From assembly GCA_026708005.1 (NCBI GenBank), contig JAPOVR010000039.1:1-64000 (forward strand): DNA of 64,000 nucleotides, given 5' to 3'. The notes under the pieces were generated by a model. The model worked only from the letters and a program-made list of their open reading frames with translations. It was not told the DNA's origin and did no database searches. This DNA comes from Actinomycetes bacterium (lineage in GTDB: Bacteria > Actinomycetota > Thermoleophilia > Gaiellales > Gaiellaceae). Shown here one piece after another: positions 32,304-43,472 of this stretch. A program made the translations under genes and the position numbers. Positions within the stretch are counted from its first letter, which is position 1; every line of letters starts with the position of its first letter.

Positions 32304-33047
32304 CTACATCCCGAGGCCACCGTCGACGAGGATCACGGCTCCAGTGATGAACTCCGCCTCATCGGAACAGAGGAAGCGTACACAACCCGACACGTCGGCC
32401 GGCACCCCGAGACGGCCGAGGGGGGTCGCCTGGAGGATGGCCGCCTTGGCCTCCTCCGGCAGGGCGTCCGTCAGCTCGGTCGAGATGAAGCCCGGAGCAA
32501 CAGCGTTCACGCGAACGCCGCGGGCGCCGAGCTCGTGAGCGAGCGCCTTCGTGAAGCCGATGATTCCCGCCTTCGAGGCCGCGTAGTTCGTCTGGCCGGG
32601 GTTTCCGTGGATACCGACGTAGCTCGTCGTGTTCACGATCGAGCCGGCCCGCCGCCTTAGCATCCCCCGCGCGACGGCACGGCTGGTGTAGAACGAGCCC
32701 GTCAGGTTCGCGTCGAGCACGCTCGACCAGTCGTCATCAGTCATCCGCACAACCAGCGTGTCGCGGGTGATTCCAGCGTTGTTGACGAGGATGTCGAGCG
32801 GGCCCAGCTCTGCCTCGGCCTGCTCGACGAGCGCCCGGGCAGCCTCTTGGTCGGAGATGTCGGCCTGGATCGCGAGCGCGCCAAGCTCGGCGGCAAGCTC
32901 GTCAGCAGTGTCAGACCGCGAGCGGTAGTTGATGCAGACCGACGCGCCCGCGCGGCAGAGCTCACGGCTGATCGCGGCGCCGATGCCGCGCGCGCCGCCG
33001 GTCACCAGGGCCGTACGGCCTTGAAGGCTCGCGAAGCTCTCGGTCAT
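32304..33047 (-). CDS. fabG: 3-oxoacyl-ACP reductase
   Basis: A 247-residue short-chain dehydrogenase reducing beta-ketoacyl-ACP with NADPH. The cofactor loop is TGGARGIGAAISREL, NNAGITRD lies near residue 90, and the catalytic Ser-Tyr-Lys appears as NTTSYVGIHGNPGQTNYAASKAG near 140-158. Its ATG overlaps the fabD stop by 4 bases, indicating translational coupling. Confidence 0.94.
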   Translation of the reverse strand: MTESFASLQGRTALVTGGARGIGAAISRELCRAGASVCINYRSRSDTADELAAELGALAIQADISDQEAARALVEQAEAELGPLDILVNNAGITRDTLVVRMTDDDWSSVLDANLTGSFYTSRAVARGMLRRRAGSIVNTTSYVGIHGNPGQTNYAASKAGIIGFTKALAHELGARGVRVNAVAPGFISTELTDALPEEAKAAILQATPLGRLGVPADVSGCVRFLCSDEAEFITGAVILVDGGLGM

Positions 33048-33973
33048 GCCCGAGCGCCCGCCACCACCGCAGCGAGCTTCACCAGACCCTCCCGATCTCC
33101 CACCGACACGGTGGTCGCCGAGCGGTCGCAGCGCCTGACCAGCCCGGCCAGCACCTGTCCCGGCCCGACTTCGACGAACGTGTCCACGCCCTGCTTGACG
33201 AGGCTGCGAACTGCCTGGGCAAACCTGACGGGCGCAGTGAGCTGGTTGATCAGAACATCAACCAGCCCCGCAGCCCCTTCCAGCTGGGCGGTGACGGTGG
33301 ACATGAACGGCGTCGAGGGCTCCTGCCAGTCCACCGCCTCGATCGCTGGCCGAAAGCCGTCTGCGGCCGAGCTAACAAGCGGGCTGTGGAACGCGCCCGA
33401 GATGGGCAGCTTGACCACCCGGCGAGCACCTCGCGCGGCAGCCTCCTCCAGCAGGAGATCGACGGGATCGTACAGACCCGACACCACGATCTGGCCGGGG
33501 CAGTTGTAGTTGGCCAGCCACACGCCGTCAATCGATGCGCAGAGCTCTTCGACAACCTCGGCCTCTAGGCCGATGACGGCCGCCATCGCGCCAGGATTCC
33601 GCCGCGCTGTCTCGGCCATCGCAAGACCTCGCTGGCGCACGAGGTCGACCGCAGGGCCAACATGGATTGCGCGGGCGGCTGCGAGGGCCGCGTACTCGCC
33701 GACGGAGTGCCCGATCACGTAGTCGGGCTTCAGTCCGGTCGCCTCGACGGCACGCAGACAGGCAAGGCACGTCGCAACGAGCGTCGGCTGCTGCAGATCG
33801 GTCTCGGTGAGCTGCTCGGTCGACGCCTCGAAACAGGCCTCCGCGACGTCGAAGCCAACGGCGGCGCTGGCCTCCTCATACACGGCGCCCGCCGCCGGAA
33901 ATGCCGCCGCCAGGTCTTTGCCCATGCCGCCGACCTGCGAGCCCTGCCCCGGGAAGCAGAATGCGACCTTCAT
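33044..33973 (-). CDS. fabD: Malonyl-CoA:ACP transacylase
   Basis: A 309-residue FabD loading malonyl groups onto ACP. FPGQGSQ at the N-terminus, the catalytic serine in IGHSVGEYAAL near residue 92 and the catalytic histidine in SGAFHSPLV near 195 are all present. ATG 33973 overlaps the fabH stop (ATGA), so it is preferred to an upstream in-frame start inside fabH. Confidence 0.93.
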   Translation of the reverse strand: MKVAFCFPGQGSQVGGMGKDLAAAFPAAGAVYEEASAAVGFDVAEACFEASTEQLTETDLQQPTLVATCLACLRAVEATGLKPDYVIGHSVGEYAALAAARAIHVGPAVDLVRQRGLAMAETARRNPGAMAAVIGLEAEVVEELCASIDGVWLANYNCPGQIVVSGLYDPVDLLLEEAAARGARRVVKLPISGAFHSPLVSSAADGFRPAIEAVDWQEPSTPFMSTVTAQLEGAAGLVDVLINQLTAPVRFAQAVRSLVKQGVDTFVEVGPGQVLAGLVRRCDRSATTVSVGDREGLVKLAAVVAGARA

Positions 33974-35010
33974 CCGCGAGCTCCGTCGTGCGATCCGCTC
34001 ACGGCATCGCCCCATACCATCAGGGCTGAGCCCCAGCTCAGACCCGTGCCAACACCCGTCATCAGCAACGTCGTCCCTGGCCGCAGCATGCCGTTGCGCA
34101 GCGACTCGGCGAGGCAGATTGGGATAGAGGCCGCCGAGGTGTTGCCGTACCGATCGACGTTGAGGATCACCCGCTCGCTCGGGATCCCGAGCTGCCTGAC
34201 AGCGTGATCGATTATGCGCTTGTTCGCCTGGTGTGGCGCATACAGATCGACGTCCTCCGGCTGCATGCCTGCGATGCCGAGCACGCGTTCGGCGGACGTC
34301 ACCATCACGCGGGTGGCGAACTTGAAGACCTCTCGGCCATTCATTCGCATGGTGTGGAGCTTCTGATCGACGGTGGCGGTGGTGGCGGGCGCGCGCGTGC
34401 CGCCGGCCGGGACACAGAGATCGTCGGCGTGAGAGCCGTCGTTCCCAAGCTCGAACCCGAGAAAACCGCCTTCGCCAACCGTCTCGACGACAGCAGCGCC
34501 CGCGCCATCGCCGAAGAGGACGCAGGTGCCTCGGTCGTGCCAGTCGAGGTACTTCGTCAGCAGATCGACCCCCACCACGAGCACCCGCTTGGCGAGGCCT
34601 GCCGCGATCGACCCGTAGGCCTGAGACAGCGCGTAGACGAACCCGGTGCAGCCGGCCTGGAGGTCGTAGGCCGCAACCTTGCCGGCGCCCAGCTCGTCGG
34701 CGAGAAAAGCCGCGGTGGCGGGGAACGGCATATCTGGGGTGATCGTGGCGACGATGACGAGATCGAGAGAGCTTGCATCGACCTGGGCGGCACGGAGTGC
34801 GTCGCGGGCAGCTGGCACGGCGAGCTCGCTCGCTCCCACACCGGGCTCTGCGACCCGGCGCTCGCGAATGCCAGTGCGCTCAACAATCCACTCGTCCGAC
34901 GTCTCGACGAGCTCGGCGATCTCGGAGTTCGAAACGATGCGGCTCGGCACAGAGGCACCGATGCCTCTAATGCCGACCTTGAGCCCGTTCGCGGCGGCAC
35001 GGGCGATCAT
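33970..35010 (-). CDS. fabH: Beta-ketoacyl-ACP synthase III
   Basis: A 346-residue FabH that starts fatty-acid synthesis from acyl-CoA and malonyl-ACP. The Cys-His-Asn triad is visible: AGCTGFVYAL near residue 122, APHQANKRIIDH near 262 and RYGNTSAASIP near 295. ATG 35010 overlaps the fabZ stop by 4 bases. The choice of primer (straight or branched) cannot be judged from the sequence. Confidence 0.94.
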   Translation of the reverse strand: MIARAAANGLKVGIRGIGASVPSRIVSNSEIAELVETSDEWIVERTGIRERRVAEPGVGASELAVPAARDALRAAQVDASSLDLVIVATITPDMPFPATAAFLADELGAGKVAAYDLQAGCTGFVYALSQAYGSIAAGLAKRVLVVGVDLLTKYLDWHDRGTCVLFGDGAGAAVVETVGEGGFLGFELGNDGSHADDLCVPAGGTRAPATTATVDQKLHTMRMNGREVFKFATRVMVTSAERVLGIAGMQPEDVDLYAPHQANKRIIDHAVRQLGIPSERVILNVDRYGNTSAASIPICLAESLRNGMLRPGTTLLMTGVGTGLSWGSALMVWGDAVSGSHDGARG

Positions 35011-35447
35011 GCGCTCAGCTCGCTCACGGCGAAGGTCAGCGTGCCTCGTGCCGCAAGCTCACCATCGACGCGGGCAACGCCCCTGCCGCGGCCGACCGGG
35101 CCCCGAGCGTGCTCGAGGTCGCACACGAGCTCGAGGGTATCGGCAGGCCGAACGATCCGTTTGAATCGTAGCTTGTCGATGCCGCCGAAGAGGGCGAGCT
35201 TGCCACGGTTCTGAGGCTCGGAGAGCACGCCAACCGCGCCGGCTTGGGCGAGCGCCTCGACGATCAGGACACCGGGCATGATCGGGTTGCCCGGAAAGTG
35301 CCCCCTGAGGTACCATTCGTCAAGAGCGACGTGCTTTCGGGCAACGACACGCCGTCCCGGCTCGAGCTCAACGATCTCGTCGAGCAGGAGGAATGGCTCC
35401 CGGTGCGGCAGGATTGCCTCGATGTCCGATCTCGTGAGCAGGCTCAC
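35007..35447 (-). CDS. fabZ: 3-hydroxyacyl-ACP dehydratase
   Basis: A 146-residue hot-dog-fold dehydratase. The active-site histidine and glutamate lie in RGHFPGNPIMPGVLIVEALAQ (residues 47-67). ILPHREPFLLLDEI near the N-terminus is characteristic. The GTG start overlaps the sigma factor stop by 4 bases, tying the fatty-acid genes to that regulator. Confidence 0.94.
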   Translation of the reverse strand: MSLLTRSDIEAILPHREPFLLLDEIVELEPGRRVVARKHVALDEWYLRGHFPGNPIMPGVLIVEALAQAGAVGVLSEPQNRGKLALFGGIDKLRFKRIVRPADTLELVCDLEHARGPVGRGRGVARVDGELAARGTLTFAVSELSA

Positions 35448-36064
35448 GCGGTCGCGTACTCCTCGAGACCCCGGCGGAGCCGTGCGCGGCCACGGTGGAC
35501 GTACGACTTGACTGTGCCGGCCGGCACCCGCAAGAGCCTCGAGATCTCCTCGTAGCTCAGCCCGAGCGCATCGCGGAGAATCACGATCTCGCGTTGCTCG
35601 CTGGAGAGCCGGCCGAGCTCGGATGCCAGCTCGCGGCGAAGCTCGGCCAGGACCACGCCGTGAGAGAGATCGCAGCCGAGCGCTGCGATCTCCGCGTAGT
35701 CATCGCCGAGCTCCTCCATCCGGCGGAGCTGCTGGCGTGCCGCCACATCACGGCACGTGTTGATGACGAGCCGATGAAGCCACGTGGAAAATTGTGAGTC
35801 CCCGCGGAACTGCCGCACACGGACGCTGAGCTTGAGGAGCGACTCCTGCGCCGCGTCGCGAGCGTCCTCGATGTCGTCGAGGAGGTTGGCAGCGAGCCGA
35901 GAGACCCGGGCGGAATAGCGCTCGATCAACGCATCGACGGCTGCACGGTCGCCGCCCTTGGCGCGCTGCACGAGATCAGCGTCGCTCAGACGCGCGTACA
36001 GCGTCGGGAGCGCCGAGCGCACGCTCAGCTCGAGCTGCTTGAACTTGCCTCCGTCCTGCGCCAC
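35444..36064 (-). CDS. ECF-type sigma-70 family RNA polymerase sigma factor
   Basis: A 206-residue sigma factor with region 2 (DALIERYSARVSRLAANLLDD and the DAAQESLLKL -10 recognition helix) and region 4 (LSSEQREIVILRDALGLSYEEISRLLRVPAGTVKSYVHRGRARLRR, residues 150-197). There is no sigma region 3 and no anti-sigma gene beside it. It is the first gene of the fatty-acid operon and is coupled to fabZ, so it may link membrane lipid supply to a stress signal, perhaps with autoregulation. GTG 36064 is supported by a TAGACT box exactly 6 bases upstream, a leaderless arrangement. Confidence 0.86.
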   Translation of the reverse strand: MAQDGGKFKQLELSVRSALPTLYARLSDADLVQRAKGGDRAAVDALIERYSARVSRLAANLLDDIEDARDAAQESLLKLSVRVRQFRGDSQFSTWLHRLVINTCRDVAARQQLRRMEELGDDYAEIAALGCDLSHGVVLAELRRELASELGRLSSEQREIVILRDALGLSYEEISRLLRVPAGTVKSYVHRGRARLRRGLEEYATA

Positions 36065-36069
36065 GACAG

Positions 36070-36076
36070 TAGTCTA
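36070..36076. promoter_or_regulatory. Bidirectional -10 (TAGTCTA) between the sigma gene and birA
   Basis: The 7-base TAGTCTA reads TAGACT on the minus strand, 6 bases from the sigma GTG, and TAGTCT on the plus strand, 9 bases from the birA GTG. The two divergent genes start only 20 bases apart, so one AT-rich core appears to serve both, and polymerases would compete. Confidence 0.5.
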
Positions 36077-36084
36077 ATCCTCGC

Positions 36085-36834
36085 GTGACACGCGACACGC
36101 TAGACGCGGTCCGGATCGAGCCTCTCCTGCGCTCGAGGTTTGGGCGTCCCTACCTCTACCACGAACGCTGCCGGTCGACCCAGGATCTCGTCGCGACAGC
36201 GGAGACGGAGGGGGCGGTGGCGGTCGCCGAAGAGCAGACCGAAGGGCGCGGCCGGCTTGGGCGCGCCTGGTGCGCACCCCCCGGAACGGCCATTCTCTGC
36301 TCGGTCCTGCTGGCGCCTCCGGCCGGGCGCCCACCGCCACAGCTCGCCCTGGTCGGAGGGCTCGCAACCGCACGGGCCGTCGAGCGGATAGCCGGCGGCG
36401 GCGCACAGATCAAGTGGCCCAACGACATCGTGATGGGTGGATGCAAGCTCGCCGGAGTGCTGGCGGAGGCACGCGGCTCGTCGGTGACGCTCGGCATCGG
36501 CCTCAACGTGAGCCAGGCGGCCACAGCGCTTCCCCAGGGGGCCACTCTCCCAGCAGGCTCGCTCCGCTCGGTCACCGGGCGCATGCACAGTCGAGCGCAC
36601 CTCCTCGTGGAGCTCCTCGCCCAGCTCGAGCTGGCCTACGAGCGCTGGGTCAACGAGGGGCTTCCCGCCCTTGCCGATGAGCTGCGCGCGCGCGACTACC
36701 TCCTGGGATGGGCCGTGCGCTGCGCCCAAGGCGCCGGCACCGCCGCGGGCATCGCAGACGATGGCCGCCTGGTGCTCGAGCTGGACAGCGGGCGGCGCCT
36801 CATTGCGAGCGGCGAGGTCACCCTGGTCGGCTGA
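36085..36834 (+). CDS. birA: Biotin--[acetyl-CoA-carboxylase] ligase
   Basis: A 249-residue class I biotin protein ligase without the DNA-binding domain of E. coli BirA. CRSTQDLV, the biotinyl-AMP loop EGRGRLGRAWCAPPG near residue 53 and KWPNDIVMGGCKLAGVLAEA near 110 are diagnostic, followed by the C-terminal SH3-like cap. It activates biotin and attaches it to the carrier protein of acetyl-CoA carboxylase. Placement opposite the sigma-fab-acc operon fits this. It converges on gyrA. Confidence 0.92.
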   Translation: MTRDTLDAVRIEPLLRSRFGRPYLYHERCRSTQDLVATAETEGAVAVAEEQTEGRGRLGRAWCAPPGTAILCSVLLAPPAGRPPPQLALVGGLATARAVERIAGGGAQIKWPNDIVMGGCKLAGVLAEARGSSVTLGIGLNVSQAATALPQGATLPAGSLRSVTGRMHSRAHLLVELLAQLELAYERWVNEGLPALADELRARDYLLGWAVRCAQGAGTAAGIADDGRLVLELDSGRRLIASGEVTLVG

Positions 36835-36907
36835 GGCCGCGGCGCAGCCGGCGGGCACGGCGAGGGCTCAGGGCGGCCGTCAGTTTCAGCAGGCTTGGTG
36901 GAGAAGC

Positions 36908-39394
36908 TCAGGGCTCCGGATCGTCGAGCTTCGTCGACTCGACGACAGGAGCAAGCGTCGAGAGCAGCTCGCCCTCCTTCAGGCGCATGACGATCACTCC
37001 CTGGGTGGACCGGCCCAGCTGCTTGATGTCGTCGACCGAGATACGGATGACGGTTCCGCCTGTCGACATCAGCATCACCTGGTAGCCGCCGCGGACGACA
37101 CGGGCTCCGGCGAGCTTCCCCCTCGCCTCCGTCAGCTGGACCGTCTTGACACCAAGGCCGCCTCGCCCCTTCCGCGGGTATTCCGCGAGGCGCGTGCGCT
37201 TGCCATAGCCGTTCTCGGTGACAACAAGGAGGTCGGCGTCATCCCGCGCGATTGCCGCCGCGATGACCTCGTCCCCCTTGCGCAGGCTCATGCCTTTGAC
37301 ACCTGCGGCCGGACGACCCATCGGGCGCACTTCTCGCTCATGGAACCGGACGGCCTGCCCGGCTTGCGAGACCATGACGATATCGTCGTCGCCCGCGGAG
37401 TGAACCACGCTCACCAGCTCGTCGTCGTCGTCCCGCATGTTGATCGCGATGATGCCGTCGGCTTTCAGCGGCGTGTTGTACTCGCGCAGCAGCGTCTTCT
37501 TCATGATCCCGTTCTTCGTGGCGAACACGAGATGCTCGGCCTCGCCGAAGTCGCGTGTCTGAATCACCGCGCGCACCTGCTCAGGCGGTCGGAACGGCAA
37601 GAGGTTGACGATGGCCCGTCCCTTCGACTGGCGTGAGCCAAGCGGCAGCTCATGGACCTTCAGGCGGTAGACCTTGCCGACTGACGTGAAGAACAGCAGG
37701 AAATCGTGGGTCGACGCAACGAAGAGGTGCTCGATGTAGTCGTCGTCTTTCAGCTCCATGCCCATGACACCGACACCGCCGCGGCGCTGCTCTCGGTAGG
37801 TCGTGACCGGCAGCCGCTTCACGTAGCCGGACTTGGTGATTGCGATCACCATGTCCTCCTCGGCGATGAGATCCTCGAGCTCGAGCTCGTCCTCCCCAGC
37901 CACAATCTCGGTTCGGCGAGCGTCGTCCTTGCCGTAGATGGCCTGCAGCTCGAGCAGCTCCTCGCGGATCACCCCGTCAATCTTCGCCTCGTCGGCGAGG
38001 ATCTCGCGGAGCTCGCCGATGCGCTCGGTGAGATCAGCGTATTCGTCCTGGATTCGCTTCCGCTCAAGGCCCGTCAGGCGCGCAAGCCGCAGATCAAGGA
38101 TCGCCTGAGCCTGCACCTCGGTGAGATCGAACTGCGCCATCAGCGCCGTCCGAGCCGTGTCGCTGTTGTCTGAGCTGCGGATGAGGTCGACGACAGCGTC
38201 GAGGTTGTCGAGAGCAGCCAGGTACCCCTCGAGGATGTGGGCGCGCTCTTCGGCCTTACGCAGCTCGTACGCGAACCGGCGGGTTACGACGTCCCGCTGG
38301 AATTCCAGATAGTGGCGGATCAGCTCGAGCAGCGAGAGCGTCTGCGGCACGCCGTTAACGAGCGCCACGGCGTTGTGTCCAAACGTCGTCTGCAGCGGCG
38401 TGTGCTTGTAGAGCTTGTTCAGCACCACCTGCGGGACCGCGTCGCGCTTCAGCTCGATCTGGATGCGCATTCCTGTGCGGTCTGACCGGTCAACGAGGTC
38501 TGAGATCTCGGTGAGCACCTTCTCCTGCACAAGCTCGGCGATCTTCTTGATGACGCCCCCGTCACCGCCCTTCTTGACGCCGTACGGCAGCTCCGTGACG
38601 ACTACTGCCGACTTCCCGCCGCGGAGCTCCTCGACATGGGCACGAGCTCGCATGACAATGCGGCCTCGCCCCGACCGGTAGGCGTCACGGACCCCGCTGT
38701 AGCCCACGATGATCCCGCCTGTCGGAAAGTCGGGGCCCCTGATATGCCGCATGAGCCGCTTCACATCTGCGGTTGGATCGTCGACCAGCGCAACGATTGC
38801 GTCAACGACCTCGCCGAGGTTGTGCGGCGGAATGTTGGTTGCCATACCAACGGCGATGCCCGAGGAGCCGTTGACGAGCAGGTTCGGGAACCTCGAGGGC
38901 AGGACGGTTGGCTCCTGTCGCGAGTCGTCGTAGTTTGGCTGGAAGTCGATCGTGTCGGCGTCGATGTCGCGCAAGAGCTCGGTCGCGAGGCGTCCGAGGC
39001 GGCATTCCGTGTAGCGCATGGCCGCCGGTGGGTCGTCATCGACCGAGCCGAAGTTGCCCTGGCCATCGACAAGCGGGTACCGAAGCGAGAAGGGCTGCGC
39101 CATGCGCACGAGCGTGTCGTAGATCGCCGAGTCGCCGTGCGGATGGAACGCGCCCATCACGTCGCCGACGACTCGGGCGCACTTCTTGTATGGCCGGTTC
39201 GGCTGCATGCCGGCCTCGTGCATGCCGTAGAGCACACGCCGATGGACGGGCTTGAGACCGTCGCGCACATCGGGCAGCGCGCGCCCGACGATCACGCTCA
39301 TCGCATAGTCGAGGTAGCTTGAGCACATCTCGCGCTCGAGTTCGCGAGGCTCGACGCGGCCCGAGCCGAGAGCTCCGGTATCGAGCTCAGACAC
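36908..39394 (-). CDS. gyrA: DNA gyrase subunit A
   Basis: An 828-residue subunit that breaks and rejoins DNA. The quinolone-sensitive region reads [17 protein letters not shown], with Ser and Asp at the usual resistance positions, so it looks wild type. The catalytic tyrosine is in [10 protein letters not shown] near residue 125. The GyrA-box QRRGGVG near residue 535 starts the DNA-wrapping beta-pinwheel, which distinguishes it from ParC. It lies 74 bases downstream of gyrB on the same strand. Confidence 0.95.
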   Translation of the reverse strand: MSELDTGALGSGRVEPRELEREMCSSYLDYAMSVIVGRALPDVRDGLKPVHRRVLYGMHEAGMQPNRPYKKCARVVGDVMGAFHPHGDSAIYDTLVRMAQPFSLRYPLVDGQGNFGSVDDDPPAAMRYTECRLGRLATELLRDIDADTIDFQPNYDDSRQEPTVLPSRFPNLLVNGSSGIAVGMATNIPPHNLGEVVDAIVALVDDPTADVKRLMRHIRGPDFPTGGIIVGYSGVRDAYRSGRGRIVMRARAHVEELRGGKSAVVVTELPYGVKKGGDGGVIKKIAELVQEKVLTEISDLVDRSDRTGMRIQIELKRDAVPQVVLNKLYKHTPLQTTFGHNAVALVNGVPQTLSLLELIRHYLEFQRDVVTRRFAYELRKAEERAHILEGYLAALDNLDAVVDLIRSSDNSDTARTALMAQFDLTEVQAQAILDLRLARLTGLERKRIQDEYADLTERIGELREILADEAKIDGVIREELLELQAIYGKDDARRTEIVAGEDELELEDLIAEEDMVIAITKSGYVKRLPVTTYREQRRGGVGVMGMELKDDDYIEHLFVASTHDFLLFFTSVGKVYRLKVHELPLGSRQSKGRAIVNLLPFRPPEQVRAVIQTRDFGEAEHLVFATKNGIMKKTLLREYNTPLKADGIIAINMRDDDDELVSVVHSAGDDDIVMVSQAGQAVRFHEREVRPMGRPAAGVKGMSLRKGDEVIAAAIARDDADLLVVTENGYGKRTRLAEYPRKGRGGLGVKTVQLTEARGKLAGARVVRGGYQVMLMSTGGTVIRISVDDIKQLGRSTQGVIVMRLKEGELLSTLAPVVESTKLDDPEP

Positions 39395-39468
39395 GGGCGG
39401 GCACCCGGCGCAGGTCAGAGCCGCTCATCACGTTCGCCGAGGGCGAGGGCGCCTCATGCCCAGCCTCG

Positions 39469-41859
<2,391 letters not shown>

Positions 41860-41913
41860 TTAAATCGCGGAAAATACCTGCATACAGGACGATTCCCAGT
41901 TGTTACAATGGTA

Positions 41914-42399
41914 TCAGATCGGCCGGGCGGACCGCAGGCGAGCAAGCGCCGCGGCGATCGCGCGCGCGGCTGTGTCGCGAAGAGCCGGATCGTCGATCTC
42001 TGAGGCGATCCTGCTCGCCTCGCGTCGCTCGCTTGGCGTAGCCTGGAGCGGCTCCGCAGGCGACCTGTGCTCCTCCGTCGGCGAGACGGGTGCGGGTTCG
42101 GGGATCGGACCTAGCCGGAATTGCAGCGCCGGCGGCGCATCGGGGCCGAGGCGAGCTCGGATCTCCCCTGCAAGCTGGGTGAGTTCGTGCGCCCACACGC
42201 TTGAGCTCGTGTGCACGACAAGCGTGCCGTCGGGCTTCACGTTCGCAGGCCAGGAGTGCCGCGCCACTGTGGGCCCAACCGCTTCAGCCCACCGGCGGCC
42301 GACCTCGAGAGGCTGCGCGGCAGGGCCGAGGCGGGCGAACTCTCGCTCGACGGCGCTGCCCAGGGGCCGAGGCAGCGCCCACCGCTTCCTGTCGCTCAC
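41914..42399 (-). CDS. DUF721 (DciA-like) protein
   Basis: A 161-residue protein with the DUF721 core (VGRRWAEAVGPTVARHSWPANVKPDGTLVVHTSSSVWAHEL, residues 35-75). DciA proteins of this family load the replicative helicase in bacteria without DnaC/DnaI. The second half is a low-complexity Pro/Glu/Ala region ending in a helix. The GTG start overlaps the recF stop (GTGA). The dnaN-recF-DUF721-gyrB order is typical of actinobacteria. Confidence 0.85.
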   Translation of the reverse strand: MSDRKRWALPRPLGSAVEREFARLGPAAQPLEVGRRWAEAVGPTVARHSWPANVKPDGTLVVHTSSSVWAHELTQLAGEIRARLGPDAPPALQFRLGPIPEPAPVSPTEEHRSPAEPLQATPSERREASRIASEIDDPALRDTAARAIAAALARLRSARPI

Positions 42400-43472
42400 G
42401 CGCCCTGCTCTATGGCCGCCGACCCGGGGGAGATAGACACAACCGCAGTATCGCCTGTCATCGCCGCGGGCTCCACATCGAGCGTTGTCGTCGTGATGAC
42501 GGTCTGGGAGTCAGGCGCCAGCGAGGCGAGAAGTCCCCGGCGGCGCTCGCCGTCCAGCTCGCTGAGAACATCATCCAGCAGCAAGATCGGTGCGAGCCCC
42601 CTGGTCTCGGAGAGCACGCGGGCCTCGGCGAGGAGAAGGCCGAGGACCGCGACGCGCTGCTGACCCTGAGAGCCGTAGCTGCGCAAGTCCTGACCTGCCG
42701 AGGTCAGGAGGACATCTCGCCGGTGAGGCCCGATGCCTGTCGAGCCATGCTCGAGATCCTGGGCAAACCGCTCCTCCAATACCGAGAGCTCCACCGGCCG
42801 ATGTGCGTACTCAAGGCGGGCCCCGCCAATGCCAAGCTCCCCGCAGTGCTGGCCAAATGCACCCTCGAGAGTCCCCACCAGCGAGGAACGCTCGAGGTCA
42901 AGCGCTGTGCCAAGCCGGGAGACGGCAGCGTCCCACGGCTCGATCGCCTTGCGCGAAGCCAGGCCGGCGGCGATACGCCGCAGCGCCGTGTTGCGCTGCG
43001 CCAAGACGTTGGCGTACTCGCCGGGCAGGTTCCCGTGCTGAGGGCGAAGGCGCCCGAGCATGCGGTCGAAGTACAAGCGCCGGACGAGCGGGCCTCCCTT
43101 GACGACCGCAAGGCGGTCGGGCACGAAAACGAGAACCGGTAGCCGCTGTCTCAGCTTCTCGGTTGTCGTAGCAGCGCCGTTGAGCACTGCCGTCTTTGCA
43201 CCGCGGGCCGGCACGGTGACGCACGCCTCGAAGCGAGCTCCACCGACAGCGCCGCTCGCGGAGGCACGCGCTGCCTGCTCACCAAACCGCACGACCCTGT
43301 TGTCGGCTCGCGTCCGTGGAGAAAAACCCTGCGTCGCCACATGGAGCCCCTCTAGGAGGTTCGTCTTCCCGGCCCCGTTTGGGCCAACGACGAGCGTGCG
43401 GCCCGGGCTCACTTGCAGCTCCAGGCTTGGGTAGGACCGGAAGTTGCGGAGGTCGAGTGCGGTGACGATCAG
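42396..43472 (-). CDS. recF: Recombination protein RecF
   Basis: A 358-residue SMC-like ATPase that helps load RecA at gaps. Walker A is VGPNGAGKTN near residue 30, the signature is YGSQGQQRVAVL near 265 and Walker B ILLLDDVLSELD near 298. A GTG at 43412 would remove the conserved first strand. The frame extends upstream as IVTALDLRNFRSY, which aligns with RecF N-termini, and the only codon at the expected Met position is CTG 43472, overlapping the dnaN stop as CTGA. A CTG start coupled to dnaN termination is therefore proposed. Confidence 0.85.
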   Translation of the reverse strand: MIVTALDLRNFRSYPSLELQVSPGRTLVVGPNGAGKTNLLEGLHVATQGFSPRTRADNRVVRFGEQAARASASGAVGGARFEACVTVPARGAKTAVLNGAATTTEKLRQRLPVLVFVPDRLAVVKGGPLVRRLYFDRMLGRLRPQHGNLPGEYANVLAQRNTALRRIAAGLASRKAIEPWDAAVSRLGTALDLERSSLVGTLEGAFGQHCGELGIGGARLEYAHRPVELSVLEERFAQDLEHGSTGIGPHRRDVLLTSAGQDLRSYGSQGQQRVAVLGLLLAEARVLSETRGLAPILLLDDVLSELDGERRRGLLASLAPDSQTVITTTTLDVEPAAMTGDTAVVSISPGSAAIEQGA

